Assembly (NCBI RefSeq): GCF_026262505.1
Contig: NC_067204.1
Coordinates: 24,149,300-24,213,299, forward strand
DNA from: Trichomonas vaginalis G3
Taxonomy: Eukaryota; Parabasalia; Trichomonadida; Trichomonadidae
DNA: 64,000 nucleotides
Direction: 5' to 3'
Every line of letters starts with the position of its first letter. Position 1 is the first letter of the stretch. Shown in pieces: positions 9,584 to 19,098 of the stretch. The position numbers and the translations under genes were made by a program. The notes beneath the pieces are model-generated. The model searched no databases, was not told the origin of the DNA, and worked only from the letters and a program-made list of their open reading frames with translations.

Positions 9584-10843
9584 CTACTTATATAAGCTTC
9601 TTATAAGCCCAATTACTTCTTGATTTCTTGATTCCATAGCTAAATCAAGAATGTTAGAATGCCATGCAAAATGAAAAAGGTTTGCACCCTTCTCGATTAA
9701 ATATTTAACAATTTCTAAAGAACCATTTTTGCATGCAAGACCTAATGGGGTCATATTACAGTGGTTTTCATCGATATACCCTGTTTGTAATTCAATATAT
9801 GAACCACAATTTAAAAATAACTTTAATAAGTCAAGATTGTTATAATTAACTGCTATATGAACAAACGAATATTTGCCATCTTCATCAAAATAATTAGGGT
9901 CGGCGCCAGATCTGAGTATTTTTTTAAATGTATCATCTACTCCATGTTCATATTTATAAGTACGACCACTAGCCAAGGATAAATAATATAACATTTTTGA
10001 TGCATCATGTTTGTTTAAGCTACATAAATTTTCTAACAAACTATTTATCAAAGACGTCACAAATGGATGAGTTTTTTCAAAATATGCATTTAATAGTGAG
10101 AGACCACTTCTAAGTTGCATTTTTGCTCCATTTTTTAATAAAAAAATTATTCCTCTAATATTTCCAGCAATATAAGCAAAATCAATAGTGCAAAGTCGAG
10201 GATTAAAGTTTGAAAGTATCCAATCGGCAATTACATTATTGTGTATAGATAAAGCTAATTCAAATTCATTTTCAAATTTACAACCATTAATAAAGCATTC
10301 ATGTATTATTTCAAAATTTTGACCGAATATAGCATCATATGTAATAGTGCTTGTTATTCTTGCACCATTTAATAATAAAAATTTGAATGTGTGAACTTTT
10401 CCGTATTTTGCTGCAAACAAAAGATATGTATTTAATTCATAATCTGATGGATTGCAATTCGAGAAAATTTCAATAAATTCGTCTATATTTGATTTTCTAA
10501 TTACAAATTCATCAATTGTACAAGAGTCCCGATCGTATACTAAGAAATCATCATCTTTATCATTGCGTACTTTACCTTTCAACATTGATCTTAAATTTTG
10601 ATATAGATATTTATTTGGTCTTTCTGGTTTTAAAAGGTTTGAAATTACATTGTTGATGATTTCATTGTGAAATGGGTAGCAGGTAATATGGTTTTTTATA
10701 TCATTGCAAACATTTTCGATATTTTCTGAGTTTAAATGATGAATTTGATTCATAATTTGTTCCAAATCAATAAGTTCATCTGATAGGACGATATCTTTAA
10801 GAAATCCTTTGAGTCTATGCGGCTGTTGATGCATTAAAAACAT
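9584..10843 (-). CDS. Ankyrin-repeat protein
   Basis: A 419-aa protein. The N-terminal 130 residues are helical and not recognised. From about residue 140 there are ankyrin-type helix pairs, partly degenerate (LNTYLLFAAKYGKVHTFKFL, LLNGARI), and the C-terminus has clear repeats: YSFVHIAVNYNNLDLLKLFL, MTPLGLACKNGSLEIVKYLI, EKGANLFHFA. Ankyrin proteins are one of the largest gene families in trichomonads and act as protein-interaction scaffolds; no specific partner can be named. It is intact and the first host gene right of the Maverick. A CCACT at about -15 nt is the only Inr-like sequence. Confidence 0.85.
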   Translation of the reverse strand: MFLMHQQPHRLKGFLKDIVLSDELIDLEQIMNQIHHLNSENIENVCNDIKNHITCYPFHNEIINNVISNLLKPERPNKYLYQNLRSMLKGKVRNDKDDDFLVYDRDSCTIDEFVIRKSNIDEFIEIFSNCNPSDYELNTYLLFAAKYGKVHTFKFLLLNGARITSTITYDAIFGQNFEIIHECFINGCKFENEFELALSIHNNVIADWILSNFNPRLCTIDFAYIAGNIRGIIFLLKNGAKMQLRSGLSLLNAYFEKTHPFVTSLINSLLENLCSLNKHDASKMLYYLSLASGRTYKYEHGVDDTFKKILRSGADPNYFDEDGKYSFVHIAVNYNNLDLLKLFLNCGSYIELQTGYIDENHCNMTPLGLACKNGSLEIVKYLIEKGANLFHFAWHSNILDLAMESRNQEVIGLIRSLYK

Positions 10844-11387
10844 GAGTATTCCAGTGGAAATTTGATAAATTTACAAAAGTTGTTTTTGAAGTCAAAAAGA
10901 CAATATAGTGAATTTATTATAACAAGTAAGCTATTATAATTTTTGCCACAAATTCATTCATTCAATTTTTGTAAAGAAACAAAATCAAGCTTTATTTGTA
11001 TTAACAAGAGATGTAGAATTGAAAAGACTAAAAAAAATTTTCATTACTGTCAGTGATTCGACTTCCAGAATTAAATTAGATAATAGAAGTCAACTACAAT
11101 GGTAAAATATGTGTGATGGTTCTTTTAGGGTTCTGACCGATCACACTATGATAATGTTGGAAATTTTTGAAAACTTTCAAAAGTAACTTTTCTAACGGAT
11201 TACATTGGTTCACATATCGTAATTAATGTATATTAGTTCGAGCTAAAGTTTGATTACTTCAAGAAAGAAAAGATATTGGTAAACAAAAGTTTTTGATTCT
11301 ATCGGCGTGTCGCACCCATATTGAAATTTTAAGATTTGAACGATTAGATTGAATTTTTTTTTCTCCATCGTTTAAAGAACAGAAATA
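10844..11387. other. Divergent intergenic region, no gene seen
   Basis: 544 bp between the ankyrin gene (leftward) and the GDPD gene (rightward); it must hold both promoters. I see no repeat, tRNA or ORF of note. Confidence 0.6.
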
Positions 11388-12578
11388 ATGATCGTTCTCA
11401 TCGGATACGAGGATCATCGCGTTGGAGACTTCACAATTAAGAGCAGGAAGGGTGGTGCTGTCAACCTTTATAGTGATACACAAATGCTCGTCATTTATGG
11501 CAAAACAGAAAATCCTGAAAAGGATTTTAACTTCGAATTCGATGCTTTCAAAGAAGATAAGAAAGTTGGAACATTTGAATTTAAGTATGACATGATTTCT
11601 GCACCAAAATACAAAATTATTACACTTGCTTGTAAAGAAAATGCAGAATTAACAATCACTTTAATCTGTGCTGTCTCATTCCCACTTCAGAATCCACCAA
11701 CTGGCAAAGTTGAACTACATTTGCCAAAGCATATTGCAATCGGACACAGAGGTTCTGGTGCTAACGTCGTTGCAAAGGAATTCCTCGAAAACACAATGCC
11801 AGGATTCATGAAAGCTTATGAAAGGAAGGCTGATGTTGTCGAATTCGATGTTCAACTCGTAGATGATGAGACACCTGTTATTTTCCATGATTTTACACTT
11901 GAAGTCAAAGAGCCAATCGAAGGAATAAAGCCCAACTCCGTTGAGGAAGGTAAAATCCTTTATGCATGGCAGCAACTTAATACAAAGATTCATCGTGAGT
12001 CAGGATTAACGACAGATTACAAATGCGAGCGTCCAACATTCAAAGAACTCATGACTGATCTTCCTAAGGACTTAGTTTTAGATATTGAGATCAAATATCC
12101 TTTCTCAAAATTATTCAGAGACAAGATCCCATATGCTGAGAGAAACCACTTCCTCCAACGTGTTATTGATGAAATGAATGCTTATGTTGGTGATCGCGAG
12201 CTCTTCTTCTCTGCATTTTGCCCATTAGTTGTTGTTATGCTCGCTACAAAGCAATCTAGGTGGCCAGTATACCAATTAATGACAGTCGAAAAAGACGAGA
12301 CATTTGAAAAGTTCCTCCTTAAAGTCCGTTCCTTTGCTCCTCTCCATAAAGAACTCGGAATCAATGGTTTCGTTCTCGATAGCGAACATCTATTGAAAGA
12401 ACCAAAGCTTGCAACTGAGCTCATCAACATGGGATTCCAAGTTTCAACCTACGGAAAGCCAAATAACACAGTTGAAGCAATCAATCAACAACTCGACTTA
12501 GGTCTTACAGGAATTTGCACAGATACAATGGAACAATGCAGAAGAGTTATTGATGAATACGATGCTGCACATAAATAA
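11388..12578 (+). CDS. Glycerophosphodiester phosphodiesterase
   Basis: A 396-aa cytosolic enzyme that hydrolyses glycerophosphodiesters to glycerol-3-phosphate and an alcohol, part of phospholipid turnover. Residues about 112-390 form a GDPD TIM barrel: IAIGHRGSGAN (catalytic His at about 119), ENTMPGF, VVEFDVQLVDDETPVIFHD (metal-binding Glu/Asp and second catalytic His), and LDIEIKYP. Residues 1-105 form a separate beta-rich domain, where eukaryotic GDE1/GPCPD1 proteins have a CBM20; I cannot confirm CBM20 from the sequence. The stop overlaps an AAATAA-type poly(A) context. Codon use is richer in C/G than in the neighbouring family genes, suggesting good expression. Confidence 0.9.
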   Translation: MIVLIGYEDHRVGDFTIKSRKGGAVNLYSDTQMLVIYGKTENPEKDFNFEFDAFKEDKKVGTFEFKYDMISAPKYKIITLACKENAELTITLICAVSFPLQNPPTGKVELHLPKHIAIGHRGSGANVVAKEFLENTMPGFMKAYERKADVVEFDVQLVDDETPVIFHDFTLEVKEPIEGIKPNSVEEGKILYAWQQLNTKIHRESGLTTDYKCERPTFKELMTDLPKDLVLDIEIKYPFSKLFRDKIPYAERNHFLQRVIDEMNAYVGDRELFFSAFCPLVVVMLATKQSRWPVYQLMTVEKDETFEKFLLKVRSFAPLHKELGINGFVLDSEHLLKEPKLATELINMGFQVSTYGKPNNTVEAINQQLDLGLTGICTDTMEQCRRVIDEYDAAHK

Positions 12579-12730
12579 CTAATTTTTCTTTCTTATATCA
12601 TATAAAAAAAAATGAAAAAAATAGGATACATCATTCTATTTTAGATTAAAAAATTAAGTAAGTTTTCAATCATTAAATTTTAATCTAACAATTTTTCATA
12701 TTTATAAGTAAATTTCGAGTTGAAAAAAAT

Positions 12731-13636
12731 CTATTTGTAGAATGATTGTGCCTTTTCAATCAATTCGGGCTTTGTCTTCTTGAGAATTTCAATGCCTTTC
12801 TTGATAACAGCTGCCGCATCAGGCAAATTGTAAGCTTCTGTATTATCTTTGATGTCGCTGTTAATATAAAGCCATCCAGCTTCGATAAATATAACCATGA
12901 ATGCTCCAAAGGCAAAAATAAAATCAAAAATTATTGAAACTTGATCAACTGGCTTCATTTGGGTGAAGAATGAATTAACATGATTAAATGAAAAACTGTA
13001 CTCGGGATTGTGGCGCTTAAATTTTGCTACTAATTGTGGTTCGTATTCGTAGGCGATTTGGACAGCCAATTTTGGTGCTTCTTTGTCGTCATTTTTGCCA
13101 CCTTTCTTGGGATAGCAATGAGGGGCATAGTATTCTACAAACTGCTTAAATGAGAAAAATGCTAGTGGATAAGAGTAGTTCTGAAGCAAAATTTGGCCAA
13201 AAGTAAGCAAAGGCTGATGAAGAGGATATGTAGCTCCAGAGTGAGAAAGAAAGCCTGAGAAAAGCACCAAAAACGAACAATATGATTGAAAGTCCGTTTT
13301 GTTTTTCTGCTCCTTTTGAGCCTTGCTGATTCTTTGTAATTCTTCAAGAAGCTTTCTTTGGTCTGAATTAGAAAGGTAGTGGTAAGCAGTTATATATTTA
13401 TCAGCATCATGTTCATCAATTTTGCCGAGTCCTAGAAGAATATTCCACATCATTGTTCTGTACTGAATTTTCGTCTTTTTAAGCTGGATTTTTTCTGTTA
13501 ATGAGGAGAAATTTTCTGAATTTTTAAGCATTCCAATGAGATCTTTTCGGATGATCTCGATCATCTTATCTCTGTCCCTCGATTCTTCTTTCATGAAGTA
13601 ATCCAATTCACTCTTTAAATCGTCTAAATATTTCAT
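12731..13636 (-). CDS. TBC (Rab-GAP)-like protein, probably catalytically degenerate
   Basis: Read from the ATG at 13634-13636 (MKYLDDLKSELDYF), 301 aa. An upstream in-frame ATG at 13667 lies 5' of a perfect initiator (TCACTTTTT, 13644-13652), so it should not be in the mRNA. The pattern QYRTMMWNILLGLGK near residue 66, then ILLQNYSYPLAFFSFKQF and a final VSIIFDFIFAFGAFMVIFIE, fits the helical TBC fold of Rab GTPase-activating proteins. The Arg and Gln fingers (IxxDxxR, YCQGM) are not visible, so it may bind rather than activate GTPases. The gene converges on the GDPD gene. Confidence 0.55.
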   Translation of the reverse strand: MKYLDDLKSELDYFMKEESRDRDKMIEIIRKDLIGMLKNSENFSSLTEKIQLKKTKIQYRTMMWNILLGLGKIDEHDADKYITAYHYLSNSDQRKLLEELQRISKAQKEQKNKTDFQSYCSFLVLFSGFLSHSGATYPLHQPLLTFGQILLQNYSYPLAFFSFKQFVEYYAPHCYPKKGGKNDDKEAPKLAVQIAYEYEPQLVAKFKRHNPEYSFSFNHVNSFFTQMKPVDQVSIIFDFIFAFGAFMVIFIEAGWLYINSDIKDNTEAYNLPDAAAVIKKGIEILKKTKPELIEKAQSFYK

Positions 13637-13643
13637 GAATAAT

Positions 13644-13652
13644 AAAAAGTGA
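13644..13652 (-). promoter_or_regulatory. Initiator (Inr) TCACTTTTT of the TBC-like gene
   Basis: TCACTTTTT on the minus strand, 7 nt before the ATG at 13636, matches the trichomonad TCA(+1)Y(T/A) initiator. It decides the start codon of the downstream gene. Confidence 0.75.
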
Positions 13653-13669
13653 CATTTATATAAAAACAA

Positions 13670-14021
13670 TAATTGTCAAATCTTACTGGAATTCGGACAA
13701 GATTTGTGTTGGTAATAATTATTCATAGTACGTTAGATCACTCAAAATTTTGCGCAGGGCAGAAAAAATATTTTTTTTTATGAAATCACGCTCGTAAAAT
13801 TAATAATCCATGTATTCCCTATCCAAATAAGGAGTGGTTAATTCTAGACATTTTTATATCAAAAGAAAGCATCCCATAGCAAAATATAAAATTCTTATTT
13901 TATATTATCCATATTACAGAATATTGCAATGTTTCAAATGAAACAAATGATAATGATATAAAGTTTTAGTAAATGTCAAGATAAAAATAAAACAATTAAA
14001 AAAATAAATTATGAAATTATG
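13670..14021. other. Intergenic spacer, no gene seen
   Basis: 352 bp between the promoter of the TBC-like gene and the 3' end of the coiled-coil gene, both on the minus strand. A/T-rich, with no repeat or ORF of note. Confidence 0.6.
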
Positions 14022-16598
14022 TTAAAGCTTAGTTGCTTGGTCTTGGAAATACTTAAGTTTGTTAAGATCATTCTGGATCTTAATAAAGAGTTGTGAAATG
14101 CTATTTTCATCATAATCGAAATCAATAATTCCGTAAAGGCTTCCGAGATGAGAAGTAATGAAGTCCATCATTCTCTTCTTTTCTGATTCGTACTTCATTC
14201 TCAACTCCTTTGTTTCCTTTTGATGTAAATTCTCTTGGTTGAGGAGTTTAACTGTTGTATTTGCTTGGTTTTGTTTTTGTTCTTTTGCAATTTGGTCGTT
14301 CATTAATTGCAACTTGTTTTCAAGGTTTTGGACCTTAGTGATCAACGAATTGTTCTCATCTTTGAGGGACTTAGATTCGTCTTGTTTTGCCTGCAAATCA
14401 TTTTGAATCTTAGAATTGGCACTACTCAATTTTTCAACTTTTTCTTTGTTTTCTGTCAAACTTTGATTGAGTTCTTGTTTTGCCTTTTCGAAGTTCATGA
14501 CTATCTGGTTAACTTCATTCTGATGTTCATTATAGATCTTCTGCTTCTCAATTTTCAGTTTCTTCTTTGATTTTTGCAAGTTTTCGGTAACTTTTTGTAA
14601 ACACATTTCCAAATTTTGGATTTCATTTTCTTTTCTCTTCAAATGTCTCTTGAAATCATCTTTAGCCAAGTTTGCTTCTTCTGTTAACTCCTTAAGTGTC
14701 TTCTTAAGCTTCTCTATTTCCTCTGTCTTGCTCTTGATTGTGTCATGCAAGTTCTTTAATGTCAGTTTAAGTTCATCATCATCATTTTCTTCTTTGACAT
14801 ATTTAGGTTCAATTTGAACAGGTTTTGTTGTTGGTGTCTGTGGAATTATTGGCATTGTAATACTTGTGTTGTTATGTAATCTCTCGAATTCGCATTTGAG
14901 ACGTTGGTTTTCAGCATATAACTCAGAAAGTTTTTGTTTGTTTTCATTCAGTTGATTTTGCATTTGTTCATCATTTGTGACTCTTTCCTTGAGTGCATTC
15001 CTTGCTTCAACCAATGCAACATGTAATTCTCTTCTTGTGTCCTTGAGATGGTCGATTTGACTTTGTAATTCTTTGATGATTTCGGGTAAATCGTAAACAT
15101 CTTCGACACCAACGGATTCAAGGGTCTGCATGAGTTGTTCCTTCTTGTTGCATGATGCAAGAACCTTTTCAAGTTGCTTTCTGAGCCTCTGGTTATCTAA
15201 AAAGACAACAGAAACTAAGTTTGCATAAACTTTATCTTTCTTTGAGAGATTTTCAAGAATTTCGTGCCTTAAGTTGGCCGATTCTTCCGCCAAGAGATTC
15301 TGTGCATCTTCTGGAAGTTCTTTGATCTTTGGAATCTCTTCAGCCAAAAATTCTAAGAAATTCTTATCATTTTCGCAAAATTCAATAGCATCGATCTTTT
15401 CTTCGTTGCATTCGAGGTTCTTCCATTCTCTAGCTAATGTTGATAAGAGAATATTTGACTTGTTGTAGTTTTCTTTCAAGATTTTATTATCATTTTCAAA
15501 AGTTTCTGCGTTTTGTGTTGATTCTTTGGCTTTCTGCTGGAGGTTATTTAATGATTTGGTTATTTCATTGATGATTAACTGAAGCTTTTGCATTGGCTGG
15601 AAATGATCAAAACCAATAATTGTATTGATCTGTTTCTTGAGATCGTCATCGAATGGGAATGTAATCTGAGTAATATCGAATTGATCTGAAAAGAGTTGTG
15701 GCTTAACAGCTGCTTTCTTTGATTTATCTTGTAATAATGCGTTTTGTTGCTTCAATGAATCAAGTTCATTTTCATAATAGCAGATAGCTGAATGGAGTTT
15801 CTTTATTATTTGAAGAAGACTATCGCGTTCTTCAGCAATTGATGTAAAGTCATCTTTTTGGATTTCGAATTGTTCTTGAAGGCTTTCAATAGCTGAACAG
15901 AGGTTCTTGTTCTCAGTTTGAGCATAATGCAATGTATCTGTATTATGTTTATCGCTTTGTTTGAGGTTTTCAATTTGATCTTTTAATTGAGCATTTTCTG
16001 TTTCGAGAGAACGCTTGGCTGCGGTGAGTTTATCGTTTTCTGTAGAAAGTTCGTTTGTAACTGATTCTAATTGGTCGATTTTGTTTGATAACATGTCAAT
16101 CATTGATCTGGCTTTAGCTTTATGCTTTACAAGCTTTTGAACTTTAGTTGTAGCATCAGCAAGTTGTTCCTTATATGTGATTAACTCATCTGTTACTAAA
16201 TCTCTCTCTTTTTGCGTTTTATTTGAATAATTTTTAAGTTTAGTGATTTCTTTTGCTTGTTCTTCCACTGCCTTTGCATTCTTTGACTTCTCATCATCAA
16301 GTTTCTGATTCAATTCGGCTAATTGGCAAATAAAACTATTTTTCGTTTTTGTATAGTTGTCTGTCGCTTCACGTAATTGTAATTTCAGAGCTATATTCTC
16401 TTCGTGAAGTGGATTGACTGTTGATGCGGTTTCAAGTGCTTGACGAAGTTGAGAATTTGTTGTGTCAAGCGAATTTTGTAACTGTTCAATGCGTGCTTGA
16501 AGGTGCTCATTTTGTAATTTCATTTCTTGGATCTGGAGTAAGTCGCCTTTTGTATGGCTTCCTTGGGAATTACTCCAATTAGAAGAACAAGTACTCAT
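14022..16598 (-). CDS. Long coiled-coil protein (golgin/centrosome-like)
   Basis: An 858-aa protein that is almost entirely heptad-rich coiled coil from about residue 20 to 840 (for example IDQLESVTNELSTENDKLTA). One short break with Pro residues occurs at about 590 (PIIPQTPTTKPVQIEP). The N-terminus MSTCSSNWSNSQGS is Ser-rich and non-helical. There is no signal peptide or membrane anchor. Such proteins act as tethers or scaffolds on Golgi, centrosome-like or cytoskeletal structures; the exact place cannot be told. Uninterrupted 2.6-kb frame. A TCAGA lies just before the ATG but is not a good Inr. Confidence 0.8.
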   Translation of the reverse strand: MSTCSSNWSNSQGSHTKGDLLQIQEMKLQNEHLQARIEQLQNSLDTTNSQLRQALETASTVNPLHEENIALKLQLREATDNYTKTKNSFICQLAELNQKLDDEKSKNAKAVEEQAKEITKLKNYSNKTQKERDLVTDELITYKEQLADATTKVQKLVKHKAKARSMIDMLSNKIDQLESVTNELSTENDKLTAAKRSLETENAQLKDQIENLKQSDKHNTDTLHYAQTENKNLCSAIESLQEQFEIQKDDFTSIAEERDSLLQIIKKLHSAICYYENELDSLKQQNALLQDKSKKAAVKPQLFSDQFDITQITFPFDDDLKKQINTIIGFDHFQPMQKLQLIINEITKSLNNLQQKAKESTQNAETFENDNKILKENYNKSNILLSTLAREWKNLECNEEKIDAIEFCENDKNFLEFLAEEIPKIKELPEDAQNLLAEESANLRHEILENLSKKDKVYANLVSVVFLDNQRLRKQLEKVLASCNKKEQLMQTLESVGVEDVYDLPEIIKELQSQIDHLKDTRRELHVALVEARNALKERVTNDEQMQNQLNENKQKLSELYAENQRLKCEFERLHNNTSITMPIIPQTPTTKPVQIEPKYVKEENDDDELKLTLKNLHDTIKSKTEEIEKLKKTLKELTEEANLAKDDFKRHLKRKENEIQNLEMCLQKVTENLQKSKKKLKIEKQKIYNEHQNEVNQIVMNFEKAKQELNQSLTENKEKVEKLSSANSKIQNDLQAKQDESKSLKDENNSLITKVQNLENKLQLMNDQIAKEQKQNQANTTVKLLNQENLHQKETKELRMKYESEKKRMMDFITSHLGSLYGIIDFDYDENSISQLFIKIQNDLNKLKYFQDQATKL

Positions 16599-17196
16599 TC
16601 TGAGACCGTTTACATTTTTTCACTCAAGTTATACATGTAAAACAAAATTAGCAAAGTATATTCACATAATGACATCAACAATCTCGAAATTAGACTATTA
16701 CAACTGAAAGATTGGCGATTTATGCAATTCACTCAACAAATTATTTCTCATTTTATCATTGGCATATACTATACGATTTTGAGACTTGAATATCAAATAA
16801 GTGGAACATATCCATGCTCATCCTTTGAGTTGTCCTATCTTCGCATATTCTAACCTAAACAAAGGTTTGAATTCATACCTTATTTATTTAAAATGTAGGT
16901 AAATCTCAAATTAACATCAGAGCACCAAGTTGCTGCATTGGTTTCCTGACACTCCATATATATGATTAATATCATTTCCATTATATTCCAAAAGATTGGA
17001 GTCCACCAGATCAATATTGATATCAAAATCTCATAAGGAATACAAATATTTGTGTTCTAGAGATTTTTCTTTATTCCATATAATGAAGTACAATATAAAA
17101 GTTATAAAATATGGAGGAATCACTCTTCATTCTGCAGCAAAAAAAACTACTCACTTATTCAACTGATTTCAAAATATATAAATAAGAAGATTTTTC
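16599..17196. other. Intergenic spacer, no gene seen
   Basis: About 600 bp between the coiled-coil gene start and the 3' end of the BTB/BACK-F5/8C gene. A/T-rich, no supported ORF or repeat. Confidence 0.6.
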
Positions 17197-18498
17197 CTAA
17201 ATTTTTATTAATTCACCTTTGAAATCAAAAACTTGAATGCATAAGCAATACGGATAATTAATGCCAGGATCTTGATTCTTTCCCGTATGAATTATTTTGA
17301 ATGCAATAAAATAGTCGTTTGTTTGAAGTGGAAATTCTTTGATTTCATTATAATGAAATGCATAATCTTTAGTATCTAATACAACTGTTGATCCATCAGC
17401 TTTTATACCTTCTAACCTCCAATATCTCAAAAGACGATTATCAGTATATGTCGATAGCAAAATATAAGATGTTGGTTTTATTTTGTATCCTTTGAGATCT
17501 GCTCTAATCCATGAATTAATTTCAGTTTTTGTATGGAAATCTTTATGAATTGAATATGAATTTATGTCTGTTACTCGTCCACAGCGAGTGGACGATGATG
17601 AATATTCCATTTGAATTATTCTAGAAGCTGGTAAATGAGATTCAAAGACATTAATTGGTATATTCGAAATTTCAAATTTTTGTTTAGTGATGGGTTTTTC
17701 GAATGATGAAATAGAGTTATTTGATAGTTTAATTTTATTTCGTATATTTGAATGATATTGTTTCAATGTGTCTTTATAAATATTTAGAAGAATTGATTCG
17801 AATGAGTTTTCAACTGAAAAATTATAAATTTCTTCAATAATATGAGGAGTACAATATTCTAATGAAATATGTCTAAATAAATCAAAGAATTTATTGTCAC
17901 GTTTACAAATCTCGAGTAGCAGCATACATAGCTTATCTTCGTTTTCGATTTTTAATGATTTAGATGTCAAAATTTTTTCACAAAAGTCGTATCCAAATTC
18001 AACTGTGTTTTCGATAATATTAGTGTAATTCAGGCAATATAAGTGTGATGATATGTATTCAATGCATCGATTTTGTGTTGTGAAATCGTTTTCAATAACA
18101 GAAATTTCATATTTCCGAAATACATTTTCATTAGTGATCGAGTTATCTGATTTGACGTGTTTGATATACATTTGTATCAGAAGCTGATTCATAAATACTT
18201 TGCCAAATTCAAATATATCATGGTAATGATTTTCATCTTCTTCAAATTCTAGGATTCCAGTGTCTATGAACTTTTTGAGTATGTTAATTGAATCACTGCA
18301 CTTGATATTTAGATTTAATTCAATAAATGATATTAATTTATTAAAAATGCATTTTTCTTTAATTAAACCTGAAAAACAAACCGCAGATGATTTCAACGTT
18401 TCGATTATTTGTCCATTTATCTTAATCTTCAATTTACCACATTCTCTAAGAATACCTACACGCTCTATTTCATTGCACAATGCTGTAACTTGTACCAT
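17197..18498 (-). CDS. BTB/BACK-like N-terminus with C-terminal F5/8 type C (discoidin) domain
   Basis: 433 aa read from ATG 18496-18498 (MVQVTALCNEIERVGIL). The frame also runs upstream, but only through a GTG, and a clear initiator (TCATTTTCT, 18499-18507) abuts this ATG. Residues about 15-270 are a BTB/BACK-like helical region shared with the proteins at 30283 and 33557 (each has a ...FGYDF(C/F)E(K/Q)(I/V)L(T/S)S.SL...NEDxL... or similar core). Residues about 295-433 form an F5/8C-like beta domain (RVTDINSYSIHKDF, INSWIRADLKGYKI, YWRLEGIKADGSTVVLD). F5/8C domains bind sugars or lipids; here, with no signal peptide, the protein is probably intracellular, like BTBD9-type proteins. Confidence 0.75.
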   Translation of the reverse strand: MVQVTALCNEIERVGILRECGKLKIKINGQIIETLKSSAVCFSGLIKEKCIFNKLISFIELNLNIKCSDSINILKKFIDTGILEFEEDENHYHDIFEFGKVFMNQLLIQMYIKHVKSDNSITNENVFRKYEISVIENDFTTQNRCIEYISSHLYCLNYTNIIENTVEFGYDFCEKILTSKSLKIENEDKLCMLLLEICKRDNKFFDLFRHISLEYCTPHIIEEIYNFSVENSFESILLNIYKDTLKQYHSNIRNKIKLSNNSISSFEKPITKQKFEISNIPINVFESHLPASRIIQMEYSSSSTRCGRVTDINSYSIHKDFHTKTEINSWIRADLKGYKIKPTSYILLSTYTDNRLLRYWRLEGIKADGSTVVLDTKDYAFHYNEIKEFPLQTNDYFIAFKIIHTGKNQDPGINYPYCLCIQVFDFKGELIKI

Positions 18499-18537
18499 AG
18501 AAAATGAAAAAAAATTACACAATGCTGTAACTTGTAC
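18476..18537. repeat. 20-bp direct repeat, 42 bp apart, around the start codon
   Basis: The string CACAATGCTGTAACTTGTAC occurs at 18476-18495 and again at 18518-18537. The copies encode VQVTALCN and lie on either side of the initiator and start codon of the 17197 gene. The 42-bp offset is a multiple of three, which is why the frame stays open upstream of the true ATG. Confidence 0.9.
18499..18507 (-). promoter_or_regulatory. Initiator (Inr) TCATTTTCT abutting the start codon
   Basis: Minus-strand TCATTTTCT is directly followed by the ATG of the 17197 gene. It matches the trichomonad initiator and implies a leader of only a few nucleotides. Confidence 0.7.
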
Positions 18538-18546
18538 AATTTCCAC

Positions 18547-19098
18547 GATTCATTTTTTCCCCAAAATTCAATTCTTTTTTTTTCCACTATTCAATTTTTT
18601 CCACAAATCAAAATAAAAAATCCAGTATATAATTTGATGTGAGATAGTGTAAAAGAAATGCTATATCTTAGTTTGATTTGATATTATCATTTCCATTTTA
18701 TTAATTAAGCTGGAGCTGAATCAAATCAATATTTTTCATTTCTTATATGTACCATGCTATTTTAAAAATAATGAGCAGCCTATTTTCGCAACCGATATTA
18801 TAGCATGCGCTTGGCACTTTCTGAAACTCTCTCAAAACGAAAAGTCGTAAATAAAACCTTAAATAGGAAATTTGAGAAGGTGTCAGGAAGTGATAAATGC
18901 ACCTTTAAATTTTCAAATTTAAAGTCTCAGAAGTCTCCAATCTTCAAGAAACTAGGTCAATCCCTGTGCGACCAAGTGGTAACTTTCGATGGAAACCACC
19001 CAATATTAACAATTTTGATTTTAAAAAACAAAGACTTTAAAATTTTAGAAATAAAAACATTATATATTTTTTTTATTCAACTCTATATTTTATTTTAT
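18547..19098. other. Intergenic spacer, no gene supported
   Basis: 550 bp between the BTB/BACK-F5/8C promoter and the 3' end of the ABC transporter. A plus-strand open frame of 117 codons (18805-19158) is present, but its composition is A/T-noise-like and it overlaps the transporter's 3' end, so I do not call it a gene. Confidence 0.5.

Noticed and set aside
11388-11702. CBM20 starch-binding domain at the N-terminus of the GDPD protein
   Set aside because: Position fits GDE1/GPCPD1 proteins, but the diagnostic aromatic residues are not clear, so it is left as an unnamed beta-rich domain.
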